From: Kiritimatiellia bacterium
Lineage (GTDB): Bacteria; Verrucomicrobiota; Kiritimatiellia; CAIVKH01
Length of the DNA: 64,000 nucleotides
Reading direction: 5' to 3'
Assembly (NCBI GenBank): GCA_027493775.1
Contig: JAOSKE010000003.1
Coordinates: 519,761 to 583,760 of the forward strand
Below, one piece after another: positions 25,241 to 34,202 of the stretch (position 1 is its first letter; every line of letters starts with the position of its first letter). A program made the translations under genes and the position numbers. The notes under the pieces were generated by a model that saw nothing but the letters and a program-made list of their open reading frames with translations, was not told where the DNA came from and did no database searches.

Positions 25241-28200
25241 GTGACAAAGTCGAACCCGCATCCCCAAGCCGCTATCGGGATCGCCGCTCCTTTGACCGCG
25301 CTATGTCTTGTTTCATTTGCGTCGCCTCCTCTCCGCTCCGAAGAACCCACCGCGATTAATGCCGAGCAATACGCTGATTTCATGGCGAATGAGGTTTTAG
25401 ACATTCAGGACTTGGCGGAAGTCGCAGAAGTCCAGCGCCGTATGTTTAATCGCATGACTCCGCCGGGATTTTCCTGGGTGCAGCCAATGTCTCCGGCTGT
25501 GGTACCTTTCGACGCCAAGAACTTCGACGAGAAGTTTCTGGCCGAACTTTTAGGAGAGGACAAGAACAGCGTGGCAATTTATCCGCTTTCGCTGGCGCTG
25601 GACCCCGAGACGCGGGAAACGCTTGTTTTCAACGCCGAGGGCAAGCTGATTGCGGCCATCCCTACCGATCAAGTTTTCCGGGAATGGCCGGAGGATGCCG
25701 ACCCGTCCCGCGTGACCTTGCAACTGGATTTGCTTCCCTCCGAGGATGTCGAGCCATACCTGTACACCGAAAGCCGCATCGCGGAATACGAAGAAGCCCG
25801 GACCGCCAAAACGAAAAAGACCGGCGGGATGGTCTTGCGCAGCTTGGGCGCAAACGAGTTCGGTATAGCCGGGATTCAGTGCCTGACCAATGGTTCCACG
25901 CGGATCACGGTAACGAACGGAGCGAGCGCCGCCGAAGTGTTCGCCTATACCGTCTGGCACACGTCCAGCGTTTCCGTGGTGGTTTGGACCAACGAAAACG
26001 ATGAAGTCATCACCAGTACCAATATCCATTGGCATCAGGTGTCGCCAGCGTTTGACGGCATCGAAAGCGCGTGGGAATGCCTGACAACCAATCTGGTGTT
26101 GACTAACGGGGTTGGTGTGTACGAGGACGCGAATATATCCAGCAACGCGCGGATACGGTTTTATGCCGTGGCGAACCGGTTGGATTCCGATGGCGACGGG
26201 CTGACCGATGGCGCGGAAATCTTCATCCACCGCACCGATCCCGGAAATCCTGACACCGACGGCGATGGGTGGAGCGATGCGGAGGAACTGGCCGAGGAAA
26301 CCGATCCACTCGACCGGTTCAGCGCTACCAAGCTGGCGCGGGGCGTCGTTCTCAATGAAGTTCTTTACGACGCGTCGGGGACGGATTTGGGCAAGGAGTG
26401 GATCGAGCTATATTCCGCCGGACGCTATCCCGTGGATCTCGGCGGCTTCGTCATTCAGGTTGCCGATACAGCTTATACCAATGCTTATGTGTTCCCGTCT
26501 AATACCTGGATTGATCCGGGCCGGTTCCTGCTGCTGGGCGGCTCGCTGGTGACGAATCGCGATTTGGAAGTGGATTTCACCATGCCCAACCGGTTCACCA
26601 ATGACGCAACGGCGGCGGTGCGGCTGGCTGCGGTGGTTGGAACTAATACCGTTGTGGCCGATTGCCTGATGTATGGCGGCAATGCCGCCAACTTCAACCC
26701 GCATGGACTGGACACCACCGGCTGGATTAGCAGCAATGCCCTTTCGGCAGGGGCCGGCAGGAGCCTTTATCGGCGGTTCAACGGGCATGATACCGATCAA
26801 GTGATGGACTGGCAGTATACAAGCAGCCCAACCCCCAATTCTTCCGCCGACATTCCCGATTCGGACGGGGATGGGCTTACCGATCAGGAGGAATTGACAG
26901 GCAGCCTGAACCCTTATGGGGAACCCACAGACCGCCACAACGCCGACAGCGATGGAGACGGGCTCTCCGACTATGCTGAATGCATCACCCACGGCACGAA
27001 CCCCAACACTTGGGCGACGGATGGCGACATATTTCCTTGGCCGCCGCCATCTGGCGCGGTGTCCGACTGGTGGGGTAGCGACTCGTATGAAATCGCCAAC
27101 GGCTGGAATCCCTTGGTATTCGATGAAAACGCCAACGGGATACCCGATAGTTGGGAGATGGCATTTCCTGGCACCAATCTGTATGCGGATGCGGATGGGG
27201 ACGGCTTCTCAAATTATGATGAATTGGCACAAAACAGCGATCCCAACGATATAAACTCCACCATGGCCCAGCCCTATGTTATCAGGTATGAATCTTCGAT
27301 GCCGGGTTGGGAAAACGATGGAATGACGGATATTGGCTTGGAGGGATGGGTCAAAACCTATTTCGAGGGAATAAAGGCGGATATGGATTTGTGTGTTTGG
27401 GTTAAAGAGGGCCGCACGCAAGAGGAATTTCGGGTGGTGTGGCGGGGCGCAACTCAAAAAGGGATCCACTGGCTCAGTGAGCAGGAGGTTGTGACCAGCG
27501 CCAGCGCAGGAGCCGATACGCGACCTTATTTATTCGTGCAGGATCTCGGCATGCATCCGGACTATACAAACACCTTGGGCGGCGAGTATAAGATGGCTGT
27601 CCTTAAAGTGGAGATGCAATCGCAGTATGCCGTGAAAGGTCCCGTTGTTGGTTTTCAGTGCGGCGAGGCAGAACTTCCCAACCCTTGCTTGAACGATCCC
27701 GAGGAAGAAGATGTCGAGGCCCTAGCGATCTATTACAAGGATGTGACCGCCGTCATCCCTGGCCAACTGGCAACGATTCTTCCCTTTGGTGTCACCCTGC
27801 GAGTCCGTCCTACTGATTTGTCGAACGTGACTTGGTCCGAGGTTGATTCGCCGCCGGGAAACACAGCCACGCTCTCGAATCCGAATGCAGCAGAAACGGG
27901 ATACAGTTTCCTTGAGGTTGGAGGCTTGTACAAATTCAATGCTTCGGTCGGTGGCCTCGTTACGCGAACACATCTCTGGCTGCCCGTTGCTGCTCCCGAT
28001 ATTTCGGCCTACTGGCAGAGCGAAATAGACTACTTCAAGAACACGTGGGGACCTGCTTACCGAGCCAATCTTAACTCCCGCACATCTGCGCTTTTTCTTC
28101 GCCCAGACCTGCGCGCCGCGCTCAAGCATATCCTTGCGCTTGGAGACATGGCGGATGTCGGCGGGAGCCTCGATTGGACTGGCTATGTTCAAGGCACGGA

Positions 28201-28579
28201 AACGCCGTGCGGCGGGTCTAATAGAGTTGGCGATGAATTTCGCCAGACCATACATGGCGTGGTCATTGATTTCCGGAAACGCAACAACATGCTGTATGCG
28301 CTGATCGGGAAAGAGGTGGGGCTGTCGGAGTTGGAACTCTACATCGGCCCGAATACGCCTTGGGCCGTTGGGGCTCCTGATTCTGCTGCTACGCGAGAAT
28401 CATATCGTGCGGGTTTTGATTTGTACGACGGCGACAGCCTCGAAGATGTTATGCGGATCCGTGGCTATGACATGCAGGAGCCTGGGTCTTGGTCTCAGAA
28501 GGAATGGCCGTCGTACGAAACTTCACAAGGAGGCCTCAACAGGGCCGGGGCAACACTCTTAGAGGGGTTAATACAATGA
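25241..28579 (+). CDS. Large secreted protein with lamin-tail and thrombospondin-3 repeats
   Basis: A 1,112-aa exported protein. A signal peptide (PLTALCLVSFASPPL) follows a GTG start at 25241. Residues ~310-355 hold calcium-binding TSP3 repeats (DSDGDGLTDGAEIFIHRTDP, DTDGDGWSDAEELAEETDPL). Residues ~365-520 form a lamin-tail domain (VVLNEVLYDASGTDLGKEWI, VDLGGFVIQV). More TSP3 units lie at ~540-595 and ~635-665 (DENANGIPDSWE, DADGDGFSNYDELAQNSDP), then ~440 residues of unknown fold ending QGGLNRAGATLLEGLIQ. There is no anchoring or sorting tail. First gene of a three-gene cassette; overlaps the next by 4 bases. Function unknown; surface adhesion or matrix roles are guesses. Flanking elements A and B suggest the cassette can move as a unit. 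Confidence 0.85.
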   Translation: MTKSNPHPQAAIGIAAPLTALCLVSFASPPLRSEEPTAINAEQYADFMANEVLDIQDLAEVAEVQRRMFNRMTPPGFSWVQPMSPAVVPFDAKNFDEKFLAELLGEDKNSVAIYPLSLALDPETRETLVFNAEGKLIAAIPTDQVFREWPEDADPSRVTLQLDLLPSEDVEPYLYTESRIAEYEEARTAKTKKTGGMVLRSLGANEFGIAGIQCLTNGSTRITVTNGASAAEVFAYTVWHTSSVSVVVWTNENDEVITSTNIHWHQVSPAFDGIESAWECLTTNLVLTNGVGVYEDANISSNARIRFYAVANRLDSDGDGLTDGAEIFIHRTDPGNPDTDGDGWSDAEELAEETDPLDRFSATKLARGVVLNEVLYDASGTDLGKEWIELYSAGRYPVDLGGFVIQVADTAYTNAYVFPSNTWIDPGRFLLLGGSLVTNRDLEVDFTMPNRFTNDATAAVRLAAVVGTNTVVADCLMYGGNAANFNPHGLDTTGWISSNALSAGAGRSLYRRFNGHDTDQVMDWQYTSSPTPNSSADIPDSDGDGLTDQEELTGSLNPYGEPTDRHNADSDGDGLSDYAECITHGTNPNTWATDGDIFPWPPPSGAVSDWWGSDSYEIANGWNPLVFDENANGIPDSWEMAFPGTNLYADADGDGFSNYDELAQNSDPNDINSTMAQPYVIRYESSMPGWENDGMTDIGLEGWVKTYFEGIKADMDLCVWVKEGRTQEEFRVVWRGATQKGIHWLSEQEVVTSASAGADTRPYLFVQDLGMHPDYTNTLGGEYKMAVLKVEMQSQYAVKGPVVGFQCGEAELPNPCLNDPEEEDVEALAIYYKDVTAVIPGQLATILPFGVTLRVRPTDLSNVTWSEVDSPPGNTATLSNPNAAETGYSFLEVGGLYKFNASVGGLVTRTHLWLPVAAPDISAYWQSEIDYFKNTWGPAYRANLNSRTSALFLRPDLRAALKHILALGDMADVGGSLDWTGYVQGTETPCGGSNRVGDEFRQTIHGVVIDFRKRNNMLYALIGKEVGLSELELYIGPNTPWAVGAPDSAATRESYRAGFDLYDGDSLEDVMRIRGYDMQEPGSWSQKEWPSYETSQGGLNRAGATLLEGLIQ

Positions 28580-29043
28580 ACCGGATTTCTTCTCGGGCCG
28601 CAGTCGGCTCCCTGCTGGTTTTGGGTGTCTTGATTGGGGCCGTCGCTTTTGCAGACGAGTTCGACGATTTCGCTGAGGATTTGAATCAGGCGTGGGTGCA
28701 GACCAATAACGTCCAGATGTTGAACCTAATTGGTGCGCGGTTGAGCGCCGACACGAACGACGTGATGGCGCTATCGGCGAGGATGTACTACTACGTTTTT
28801 GCCGATTGTAACCTCACGAATGCGCGACAGACGGCGGACCAGCTTTATGCGGTGGTTCAGCAGGAAAGTGATGCCGACGCCAATGCGTTCTGCCTTGAGA
28901 TGAAAAACGAGGTGTACGCGATATCCATCTCCGAGTCGGGGCCGTATGGCCAAGCTGAAATCGAGCAAATCCACGCAGGCTTAAGCGCCTTTCCATCGAT
29001 TCGGAAATGCCTCTGGCTGTCAAAGAAAATAGCAGGCGAGTGA
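28576..29043 (+). CDS. Small exported helical protein of the cassette
   Basis: A 155-aa protein with a signal peptide (AAVGSLLVLGVLIGAVAFA, cleavage after AFA likely) followed by an acidic helical domain, DEFDDFAEDLNQAWVQ then NLTNARQTADQLYAVVQQ. Its start ATG overlaps the stop of the 1,112-aa gene (ATGA) with AGAGGGG upstream, so the two are coupled. A tetratricopeptide-like helix pairing is possible. No known family recognised; a partner or chaperone of the large secreted protein is the natural hypothesis. Confidence 0.75.
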   Translation: MNRISSRAAVGSLLVLGVLIGAVAFADEFDDFAEDLNQAWVQTNNVQMLNLIGARLSADTNDVMALSARMYYYVFADCNLTNARQTADQLYAVVQQESDADANAFCLEMKNEVYAISISESGPYGQAEIEQIHAGLSAFPSIRKCLWLSKKIAGE

Positions 29044-29062
29044 TCGCGTTGCCGCTTTCGCC

Positions 29063-29395
29063 ATGAAGACCACGCTCGTCATTCTCAATCTTCTTGCGGC
29101 AGCACTGGTGTTTCTGGCAATGACGCTTGTTCAGAGTGCTCAAGTCAGGTCGGCCATGAACATGTACGTTGAGCTTGATCGATCACAGGTGATCGACCGG
29201 CAACAACTGGCGCGGATGTTCCCGGCGGAGTCAACAAACGACAGGTATGAAATCCCTCGCCGCTTCGTTGCGCACCGAAAGACCGCGTGGATGGTAGGCT
29301 ATCCGTGTATCGCCGGTTTTCTTCTGAACGCTTTTCTTCTGGGTCTTTTCTTGGAGAGAAAGTCGAATCCGGCGTCTGTGCCCTTGGCGAAGTGA
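29063..29395 (+). CDS. Small membrane protein, two TM helices, third gene of the cassette
   Basis: A 110-aa protein with TM helices at residues ~4-24 (LVILNLLAAALVFLAMTLV) and ~78-95 (YPCIAGFLLNAFLLGLFL), and a ~50-residue loop between them containing SQVIDRQQLARMFPAES. It begins 19 bases after the preceding stop, same strand. Not recognised. Downstream there is only a hairpin and mobile-element debris. Confidence 0.65.
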   Translation: MKTTLVILNLLAAALVFLAMTLVQSAQVRSAMNMYVELDRSQVIDRQQLARMFPAESTNDRYEIPRRFVAHRKTAWMVGYPCIAGFLLNAFLLGLFLERKSNPASVPLAK

Positions 29396-29402
29396 TTACC
29401 TC

Positions 29403-29420
29403 GGGCCGCTGGCGCGGCCC
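29403..29420 (+). other. Hairpin after the secreted-protein cassette
   Basis: GGGCCGC-TGGC-GCGGCCC, a perfect 7-bp stem with a 4-base loop, begins 7 bases after the last stop codon of the cassette. No T-run follows, so it may be a weak terminator, an RNA-stabilising structure or part of a dispersed repeat. Confidence 0.4.
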
Positions 29421-29459
29421 TCGGGAGAAACTCGCGTACGCTCGTTCGCGCAGGGCAAA

Positions 29460-29640
29460 AGGGGTCAGATAGCATGAAAGGCGGTTAGAGCTCCGTAGAT
29501 GCGGCATTCACGCCGAAGCGTGATTAAAATGCCCATCAAGCAATTGAAGACGCGGCCATAGTGGCCCGTCATGTTGCCCGGAGATAACCGCCATGAACTA
29601 CATTGGTATAGACTATCACAAGCGCTACTCAGTCGTCTGC
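29460..29640 (+). pseudogene. IS110-family remnant: left noncoding end plus first 16 codons of the transposase
   Basis: An ATG at 29593 opens MNYIGIDYHKRYSVVC, the standard N-terminus of IS110-type DEDD transposases, including the first catalytic Asp (IGID). After residue 16 the frame runs into the repeat element starting at 29641/29649 and stops. The ~130 bases upstream (29460-29592, beginning near AAAAGGGGTCAGATAG) match the position of the IS110 left end, where the bridge RNA is encoded in this family. Whether a bridge RNA is still recognisable cannot be judged by eye. The rest of the IS is gone. Confidence 0.65.
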
Positions 29641-30055
29641 GAAGTAGTGGGGTCAAGTCTAGACGTTTGACATTTGCGCTTGTGCCGACAGATCGAAATA
29701 AAACGGGGAAGTGGGAAACAATCTGCACTGTCGGTGATTTGAGGCAAGGTAAAAGGCGTGTTGACAGTGCGCGGCGGAGGGTTGATGATTAACTGCGTGG
29801 TTCGTTTGCGCGCTGAATTGTGGCGCAAAATCGTGGGAAGCTAGATACGAAGTAGTGGGGTCAAGTCTAGACGTTTGACATTTGCGCTTGTGCCGACAGA
29901 TCGAAATAAAACGGGGAAGTGGGAAACAATCTGCACTGTCGGTGATTTGAGGCAAGGTAAAAGGCGTGTTGATAGTGCGCGGCGGAGGGTTGATGATTAA
30001 CTGCGTGGTTCGTTTGCGCGCTGAATTGTGGCGCAAAATCGTGGGAAGCTAGATA
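29641..30055 (+). repeat. Two near-identical tandem copies of a 208-base unit
   Basis: The unit at 29641-29848 (starting GAAGTAGTGGGGTCAAGTCT) recurs at 29849-30055 with only a C/T change visible in TTGACAGTGCG versus TTGATAGTGCG. It is the 5' part of element B together with the 8 bases that precede it, so the duplication includes flanking DNA. Confidence 0.9.
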
Positions 30056-30277
30056 TGTTGCAACTGAATGAACTTTCCTGCTGTGGCTTCGACTCGTTCC
30101 CCGAGTCCCTCGCCTCGCTCTCGTCACCAAACCCTGTGACAACTCACTCGAACAACCGCCTGCAACAGCACCGTATTAGCGACTTCACTCGCCCGCCTCA
30201 GCGGTCTATTTGTCCCGAATATGCGTTCATCTCTACTGCGAGAAGGCGCTAAATATAAAATGTCTAGACTCGACCCC
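29649..30277. mobile_element. Element B: MITE-like repeat with inverted terminal repeats
   Basis: The left end GGGGTCAAGTCTAGAC (29649-29664) is an inverted match (15 of 16) to the right end GTCTAGACTCGACCCC (30262-30277). The inside has no intact gene; short open frames are repeat-derived. It has cut the IS110 transposase on its left and a gene fragment on its right (30278 onward). Collinear with element A at 24644-25208, including a doubled 5' segment. A non-autonomous transposon-like element is the best reading. Confidence 0.7.
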
Positions 30278-30463
30278 AAGATATTGACTCAGGCCGCACG
30301 CAAGCTGGGCGCGACCTTTGTGTTCACCTGGACGCAAAGCCAGGATTTCGACCCCGTCCGCTCCGAGCCGCGCTTTCAGCGATTTGTCGAACAACGCGGT
30401 GAGCCTCCCTCTCTCGGCTCCAGCACCAGCGCTGCTCCCGCCGCCGCTGCCACCGAACCGTAA
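30278..30463 (+). pseudogene. 3' fragment of an unknown protein gene
   Basis: The frame KILTQAARKLGATFVFTWTQ, DFDPVRSEPRFQRFVEQRGE and an Ala/Pro-rich tail ends at TAA 30461-30463. A closing DPVRSEPRFQRFV is typical of the last helix of TPR-rich bacterial proteins such as TPR kinases or adenylate cyclases. No start exists; the rest was removed or displaced by element B, whose right end is at 30277. Interpretation uncertain. The next 130 bases up to the ars promoter show no gene. Confidence 0.45.
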
Positions 30464-30596
30464 ACCGGTTTATCCACATCGCAGGCCACCCCGGCGGCGC
30501 CTTTGTGTGTGGGGGACGGCCTGTTCGTGAGCGCACGTTCATGTGTCCACGGAGCTCCTCGCGCTTTATGCGGATGAGCCCGTGCCGTGCTATCGC

Positions 30597-30642
30597 TTGA
30601 CGGCGGGCACGCCGAGTGTATCATTTCGATGGTTGACGAAGT
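30597..30642 (+). promoter_or_regulatory. Promoter and probable ArsR operator of the arsenic operon
   Basis: TTGACG (30597-30602), 16 bases, then TATCAT (30619-30624). An imperfect inverted repeat ATTTCG...CGAAGT at 30623-30642 overlaps the predicted transcript start, a usual position for an ArsR site. A GGAG ribosome site at 30646-30649 precedes the arsR start. The operator call is inference from position and symmetry. Confidence 0.55.
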
Positions 30643-30655
30643 ATAGGAGATATTG

Positions 30656-31021
30656 ATGCGCGACGCGTTGCGGGTGTTCAAGGCCCTTTCGGATGAGAGT
30701 CGATTGCGACTGTTGTTCGCACTGCGTCGAGGTGAGCTTTGTGTATGCCAGCTCATCGAGCTGATGGGGCTGTCTGCCTCCACCGTGTCCAAACACTTGT
30801 CGATCCTGCGCGACGCAGGCTTGTTGGAGTCCAGAAAGCAGGGGCGGTGGGTCTATTACCGGGTTGCCGACACGCCGAGCGTTGCAATCGTTGGAAGGAT
30901 GGCGCCGCGAATTGTGCGAGCGTTGGAGCGGTCGGAGACCGTTCGGGCGGATGATGCGCGCTTGCGCCGCATTGGCGCGATGGACATGGAGACCCTATGC
31001 CGCAACATGGCAAAAAGATGA
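30656..31021 (+). CDS. arsR: ArsR-family arsenic-responsive repressor
   Basis: A 121-aa winged-helix repressor. The recognition helix region is [20 protein letters not shown] and the wing is [12 protein letters not shown] Cys pair in ELCVCQL precedes the recognition helix, the classical As(III)/Sb(III)-binding position of ArsR. Binding of arsenite releases DNA. The ATG at 30656 is preferred over TTG 30653; the upstream AGGAG supports it. It overlaps arsC by 4 bases, forming arsR-arsC-acr3. Confidence 0.9.
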   Translation: MRDALRVFKALSDESRLRLLFALRRGELCVCQLIELMGLSASTVSKHLSILRDAGLLESRKQGRWVYYRVADTPSVAIVGRMAPRIVRALERSETVRADDARLRRIGAMDMETLCRNMAKR

Positions 31022-31441
31022 ACATCCTATTCCTTTGCACCGGCAACTCCTGTCGGAGTCAAATGGCTGAGGGGTGGGCGCGACATCTGAAGGGGAATGT
31101 CGTCGAATCTTATTCGGCTGGAATCGAAACGCACGGACTCAACCCCAATGCGGTCAAGGTCATGGCGGAGTCGGGTGTGGATATTTCGCGTCAACGGGTC
31201 CAAGCACCTCGATGCGCTGAAGGGCATTGTCTTCGATTGCGTTGTCACGGTATGCAACAACGCGCATGAGTCCTGCCCGATCTTCCCTGGCAAAACGAAG
31301 GTGGTTCACGCGGGTTTCGACGATCCGCCGCGACTGGCAAAGACGGCAAAGAGCGAAGAGGAGGCATTGGGCCACTATCGGCGGGTGAGGGATGAGATCA
31401 AAGCGTTTGTCGAACAGCTACCGGAGGTCCTGAAGATATGA
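31018..31441 (+). CDS. arsC: Thioredoxin-type arsenate reductase (frameshifted)
   Basis: A LMW-phosphatase-fold reductase converting arsenate to arsenite. The P-loop [19 protein letters not shown] carries the first catalytic Cys. The second and third Cys are in [14 protein letters not shown], in the other frame. The parts join by removing one G from GGG at 31196-31198, giving [15 protein letters not shown] and ~140 aa. It overlaps arsR and acr3 by 4 bases on each side. The break is in a homopolymer inside an otherwise healthy operon, so probably not biological. Confidence 0.9.
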
Positions 31442-32655
31442 GCGAGGAGATAGGCAACGCGAATGAGCGAAAGCTCACCAATGTCTTTGAACGCTACCTG
31501 ACGGTCTGGGTGGCGTTGTGCATTGTCGGGGGTATTGTCGTGGGCAAGATCGCCCCCGGCCTGGCAACGTACTTGGATGGTCTGGCCATCTCGGTGAACG
31601 GCGCACCCGTTGTTTCCATCCCCATCGCCATCTGCCTCTTCTTTATGATGTACCCCATCATGGTGAAGATCGACTTCGCGTCGGGCATCAAGGCCGGCAA
31701 GAGCGGGAAGCCGGTTTTTCTGACGTTGTTCATCAACTGGGCCATCAAACCGTTCACGATGTACGGCATCGCGCTCCTGTTCCTTGGCGTCCTGTTCCGC
31801 GGGTTCATCGGCGCGGAGGCGGTTGACCTCGTGAAGATGCCCTTTGGTCTTGATCTGCCCGTCGGCGCGACGCATGGCGCAGGGACCGTCGTGTTGAGCG
31901 AGGGCGTCAAGATGCTCCAGGTGCCGCTGTGGCGCAGCTACCTCGCAGGCTGCATCCTGCTTGGCGTTGCGCCTTGCACCGCGATGGTGCTGGTGTGGAG
32001 CTATCTTGCACGCGGCAACGACGGGTTGACGCTGGTTATGGTGGCCATCAACTCGCTGACCATGCTGGTGCTGTACGGTGCACTGGGCGGCTTCCTGCTG
32101 GGTGTCGGCCGGCTTCCCGTGCCGTGGCAGGCGCTGCTGCTTTCCATCGGAGTGTATGTCGCACTTCCGCTGGTCGCAGGCTACTTCTCGCGCACGTGGC
32201 TCATCAAGGCCAAGGGAGAGGTGTGGTTTGTTGAGAAATTCCTGCATGTGCTGACACCCGTCACAATTGTCGCTCTGTTGACGACACTGGTCCTGCTCTT
32301 CAGCTTCAAGGGCGAAGTGATTCTGTCGAATCCGCTCACGATTCTCTGGATCGCCATTCCGCTGTTCATCCAGACGATGCTGGTTTTCTGGCTTGGCTAC
32401 GGTGCTGCGCGAGTGCTGAAGCTGTCGTATGCCGACGCCGCGCCCGCGGCGATGATCGGCGCATCGAACCACTTCGAGGTCGCCATCGCCACGGCCACGA
32501 TGCTGTTCGGCTTGTCATCCGGTGCCGCGCTGGCAACGGTTGTGGGGGTGCTGATCGAGGTACCCGTTATGTTGTGGCTGGTCAAGATCTGCCTGCGCAC
32601 TGAACATCGGTTCAGTGCCACCGCCACACGCCAGCCCTGTAGCCGCGCTCGTTGA
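31438..32655 (+). CDS. acr3: ACR3-type arsenite efflux permease
   Basis: A 405-aa inner-membrane carrier with ten hydrophobic segments that exports As(III) using the proton gradient. ACR3 hallmarks are [19 protein letters not shown] with the essential Cys, NWAIKPFTM and [14 protein letters not shown]. The final ~15 residues ([12 protein letters not shown]) are read from a dispersed GTAGCCGCG-type hairpin repeat at 32638-32661, so the natural C-terminus may have been altered. Third gene of the ars operon. Confidence 0.93.
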   Translation: MSEEIGNANERKLTNVFERYLTVWVALCIVGGIVVGKIAPGLATYLDGLAISVNGAPVVSIPIAICLFFMMYPIMVKIDFASGIKAGKSGKPVFLTLFINWAIKPFTMYGIALLFLGVLFRGFIGAEAVDLVKMPFGLDLPVGATHGAGTVVLSEGVKMLQVPLWRSYLAGCILLGVAPCTAMVLVWSYLARGNDGLTLVMVAINSLTMLVLYGALGGFLLGVGRLPVPWQALLLSIGVYVALPLVAGYFSRTWLIKAKGEVWFVEKFLHVLTPVTIVALLTTLVLLFSFKGEVILSNPLTILWIAIPLFIQTMLVFWLGYGAARVLKLSYADAAPAAMIGASNHFEVAIATATMLFGLSSGAALATVVGVLIEVPVMLWLVKICLRTEHRFSATATRQPCSRAR

Positions 32656-32718
32656 GCGCGGGCAAATGGATTCTTCTCCACTCTCGTCGCGGGTTGCCGC
32701 GCGATGACCGAGGACGGG

Positions 32719-32928
32719 CTATGAATCGGAGCCGTTCTTGCCGGGCTTGGAGGACGTTTCGTCCTTTCCGCCTTCTTCACGGCCTTTCTTGAATTCGCCG
32801 AGGCTGCGGCCAAGTGAGCGGGCGAGATCCGGAATCTTCTTCGCGCCGAAGAGAAGGATCAGGACAATGAGAATGACCAGTATTTCCGGCATCCCGAGGT
32901 TTCGAGCGAATTGCGCCAATGTCATCAT
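32719..32928 (-). CDS. tatA: Twin-arginine translocase TatA/E-like subunit
   Basis: A 69-aa protein with one N-terminal TM helix ([15 protein letters not shown]) followed by the amphipathic hinge [20 protein letters not shown] and a Gly/Lys/Glu-rich tail, the defining TatA layout. TatA oligomerises to form the Tat pore for folded proteins. The start is ATG 32928, with GGAG upstream, overlapping the upstream lipoprotein stop. tatB and tatC are not in the window. Confidence 0.9.
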   Translation of the reverse strand: MMTLAQFARNLGMPEILVILIVLILLFGAKKIPDLARSLGRSLGEFKKGREEGGKDETSSKPGKNGSDS

Positions 32929-33290
32929 AATGTTTTCTCCAGCGGCGCGTCCGGACTTTCGCGAGCGATGCGCCAATGGTCACCGGCCAGTGCGCGACCT
33001 TCAATCAGATCGGCCGCCGCGTAAGGCGGCCGCACGTCCTTGCCAAAGCGAATGCGCCCCACCGGCTGGTTTCCGCGGATAACCGTCGCCTCTTCGCCCG
33101 GTGAAGGCAAGACGGAACATTTGGCGATCACATAGCCGCCCCGGGCGTTCACCCGGACAATTTCGCCCGTCAATCGCGGGGCATCGTCGCGGCTATGCGG
33201 CATGGTGGTCGTCAGGCAGCCGGCGAGCAGCGTGATCGCCAACGGGCCGATACCCACGCACCATGCTTTCGTGTGTCTTCGATTCGTCAT
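32925..33290 (-). CDS. Small lipoprotein of unknown function upstream of tatA
   Basis: A 121-aa protein with a lipoprotein signal ([13 protein letters not shown]) followed by ~90 residues with strands [19 protein letters not shown] and [19 protein letters not shown], which look like a small beta-barrel (KOW/SH3-like) fold. It is coupled to tatA by a 4-base overlap. Family not recognised. Confidence 0.7.
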   Translation of the reverse strand: MTNRRHTKAWCVGIGPLAITLLAGCLTTTMPHSRDDAPRLTGEIVRVNARGGYVIAKCSVLPSPGEEATVIRGNQPVGRIRFGKDVRPPYAAADLIEGRALAGDHWRIARESPDAPLEKTL

Positions 33291-33430
33291 ACATCAAGTC
33301 CACGCGCCGAGGTTGGCAGAAATCGGCGCAGGGGACAATCCCCGCAGCGCGGCGTGTCGCGACTCCATGAAAATGTCCCCTTGCGGACTCATTAGAAATG
33401 TCCCCATTAAGCCCTCCGGAGGAGGGCAGA

Positions 33431-34202
33431 ATGGGAGTACTGACATTGAGCGCGAGAGAACGGAAGCGATTGGAGTTGCTGAGCCAGGTCAAGAAGGGTG
33501 TGCTGAAGTTGGTTCAGGCGGCAGAGTTGTGTGGGTTGAGCTACCGACAGGTAAAGCGAGTGTGGAAGCGGTATCGTGAACAAGGCGATGCAGGGCTGAT
33601 GCATCGGGGTCGGGGGCGAGTGTCGAATCGGCGGATCGGGGCGCCGCTTCGAGAAGCGGTGTTAAAGCGATACGAACAGCGGTATCCGGACTTTGGGCCG
33701 ACGTTAGCCAGCGAGTACTTGGCAAAGGAGGGGCTCGCGGTGGATCACGAGACGCTGAGACGCTGGTTGTTGGAGGCGGGAGCGTGGAAGAAGAAGCGGA
33801 AGCGACAGAAGCATCGGCAGCTACCGGGAGCGCCGGAGCTCATTGTGGGGAGTTGATTCAGATGGACGGTTCGCATCATGACTGGTTTGAGGGCCGGGGA
33901 GGACGAGCGGTACTGATGGTGATGATCGACGATGCCACCAATCGCACGTACGCCCGATTCTACGAGGCGGAGGATACCCGTTCCGCCATGGATGTCTTTG
34001 GCCGGTATGCGCGGCGCTACGGGCTGCCCCAAGCCCTGTACGTGGACCATGACAGCATCTACGAATGCACTCGAGAGCCGCGGATTGATGAGGATTTACG
34101 GGGTCAAGGTCCCCAGACGCAGTTTGATCGGGCCATGCAGACGTTGGCGGTGGGAGTCATCCCGGCGAACTCACCCCAAGCCAAGGGGCGAGTGGAGCGG
34201 GC
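33431..34202 (+). pseudogene. ISNCY-like transposase, 5' half (frameshifted and interrupted)
   Basis: The N-terminal helix-turn-helix part has LSARERKRLELLSQVKKGVL and YRQVKRVWKRYREQGDAGL; in a second frame from ~33845 the DDE core begins LIQMDGSHHDWFEGRG, continues YVDHDSIYE and ends GRVERA. The frames change near 33820-33845. The sequence then diverges at ~34203, and the missing C-terminal part reappears at 35751-36224. ATG 33431 follows a GGAGGAGG site. Upstream 33366-33412 holds two AAATGTCCCC-type motifs, probably the IS left end. Non-functional as it stands. Confidence 0.75.
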
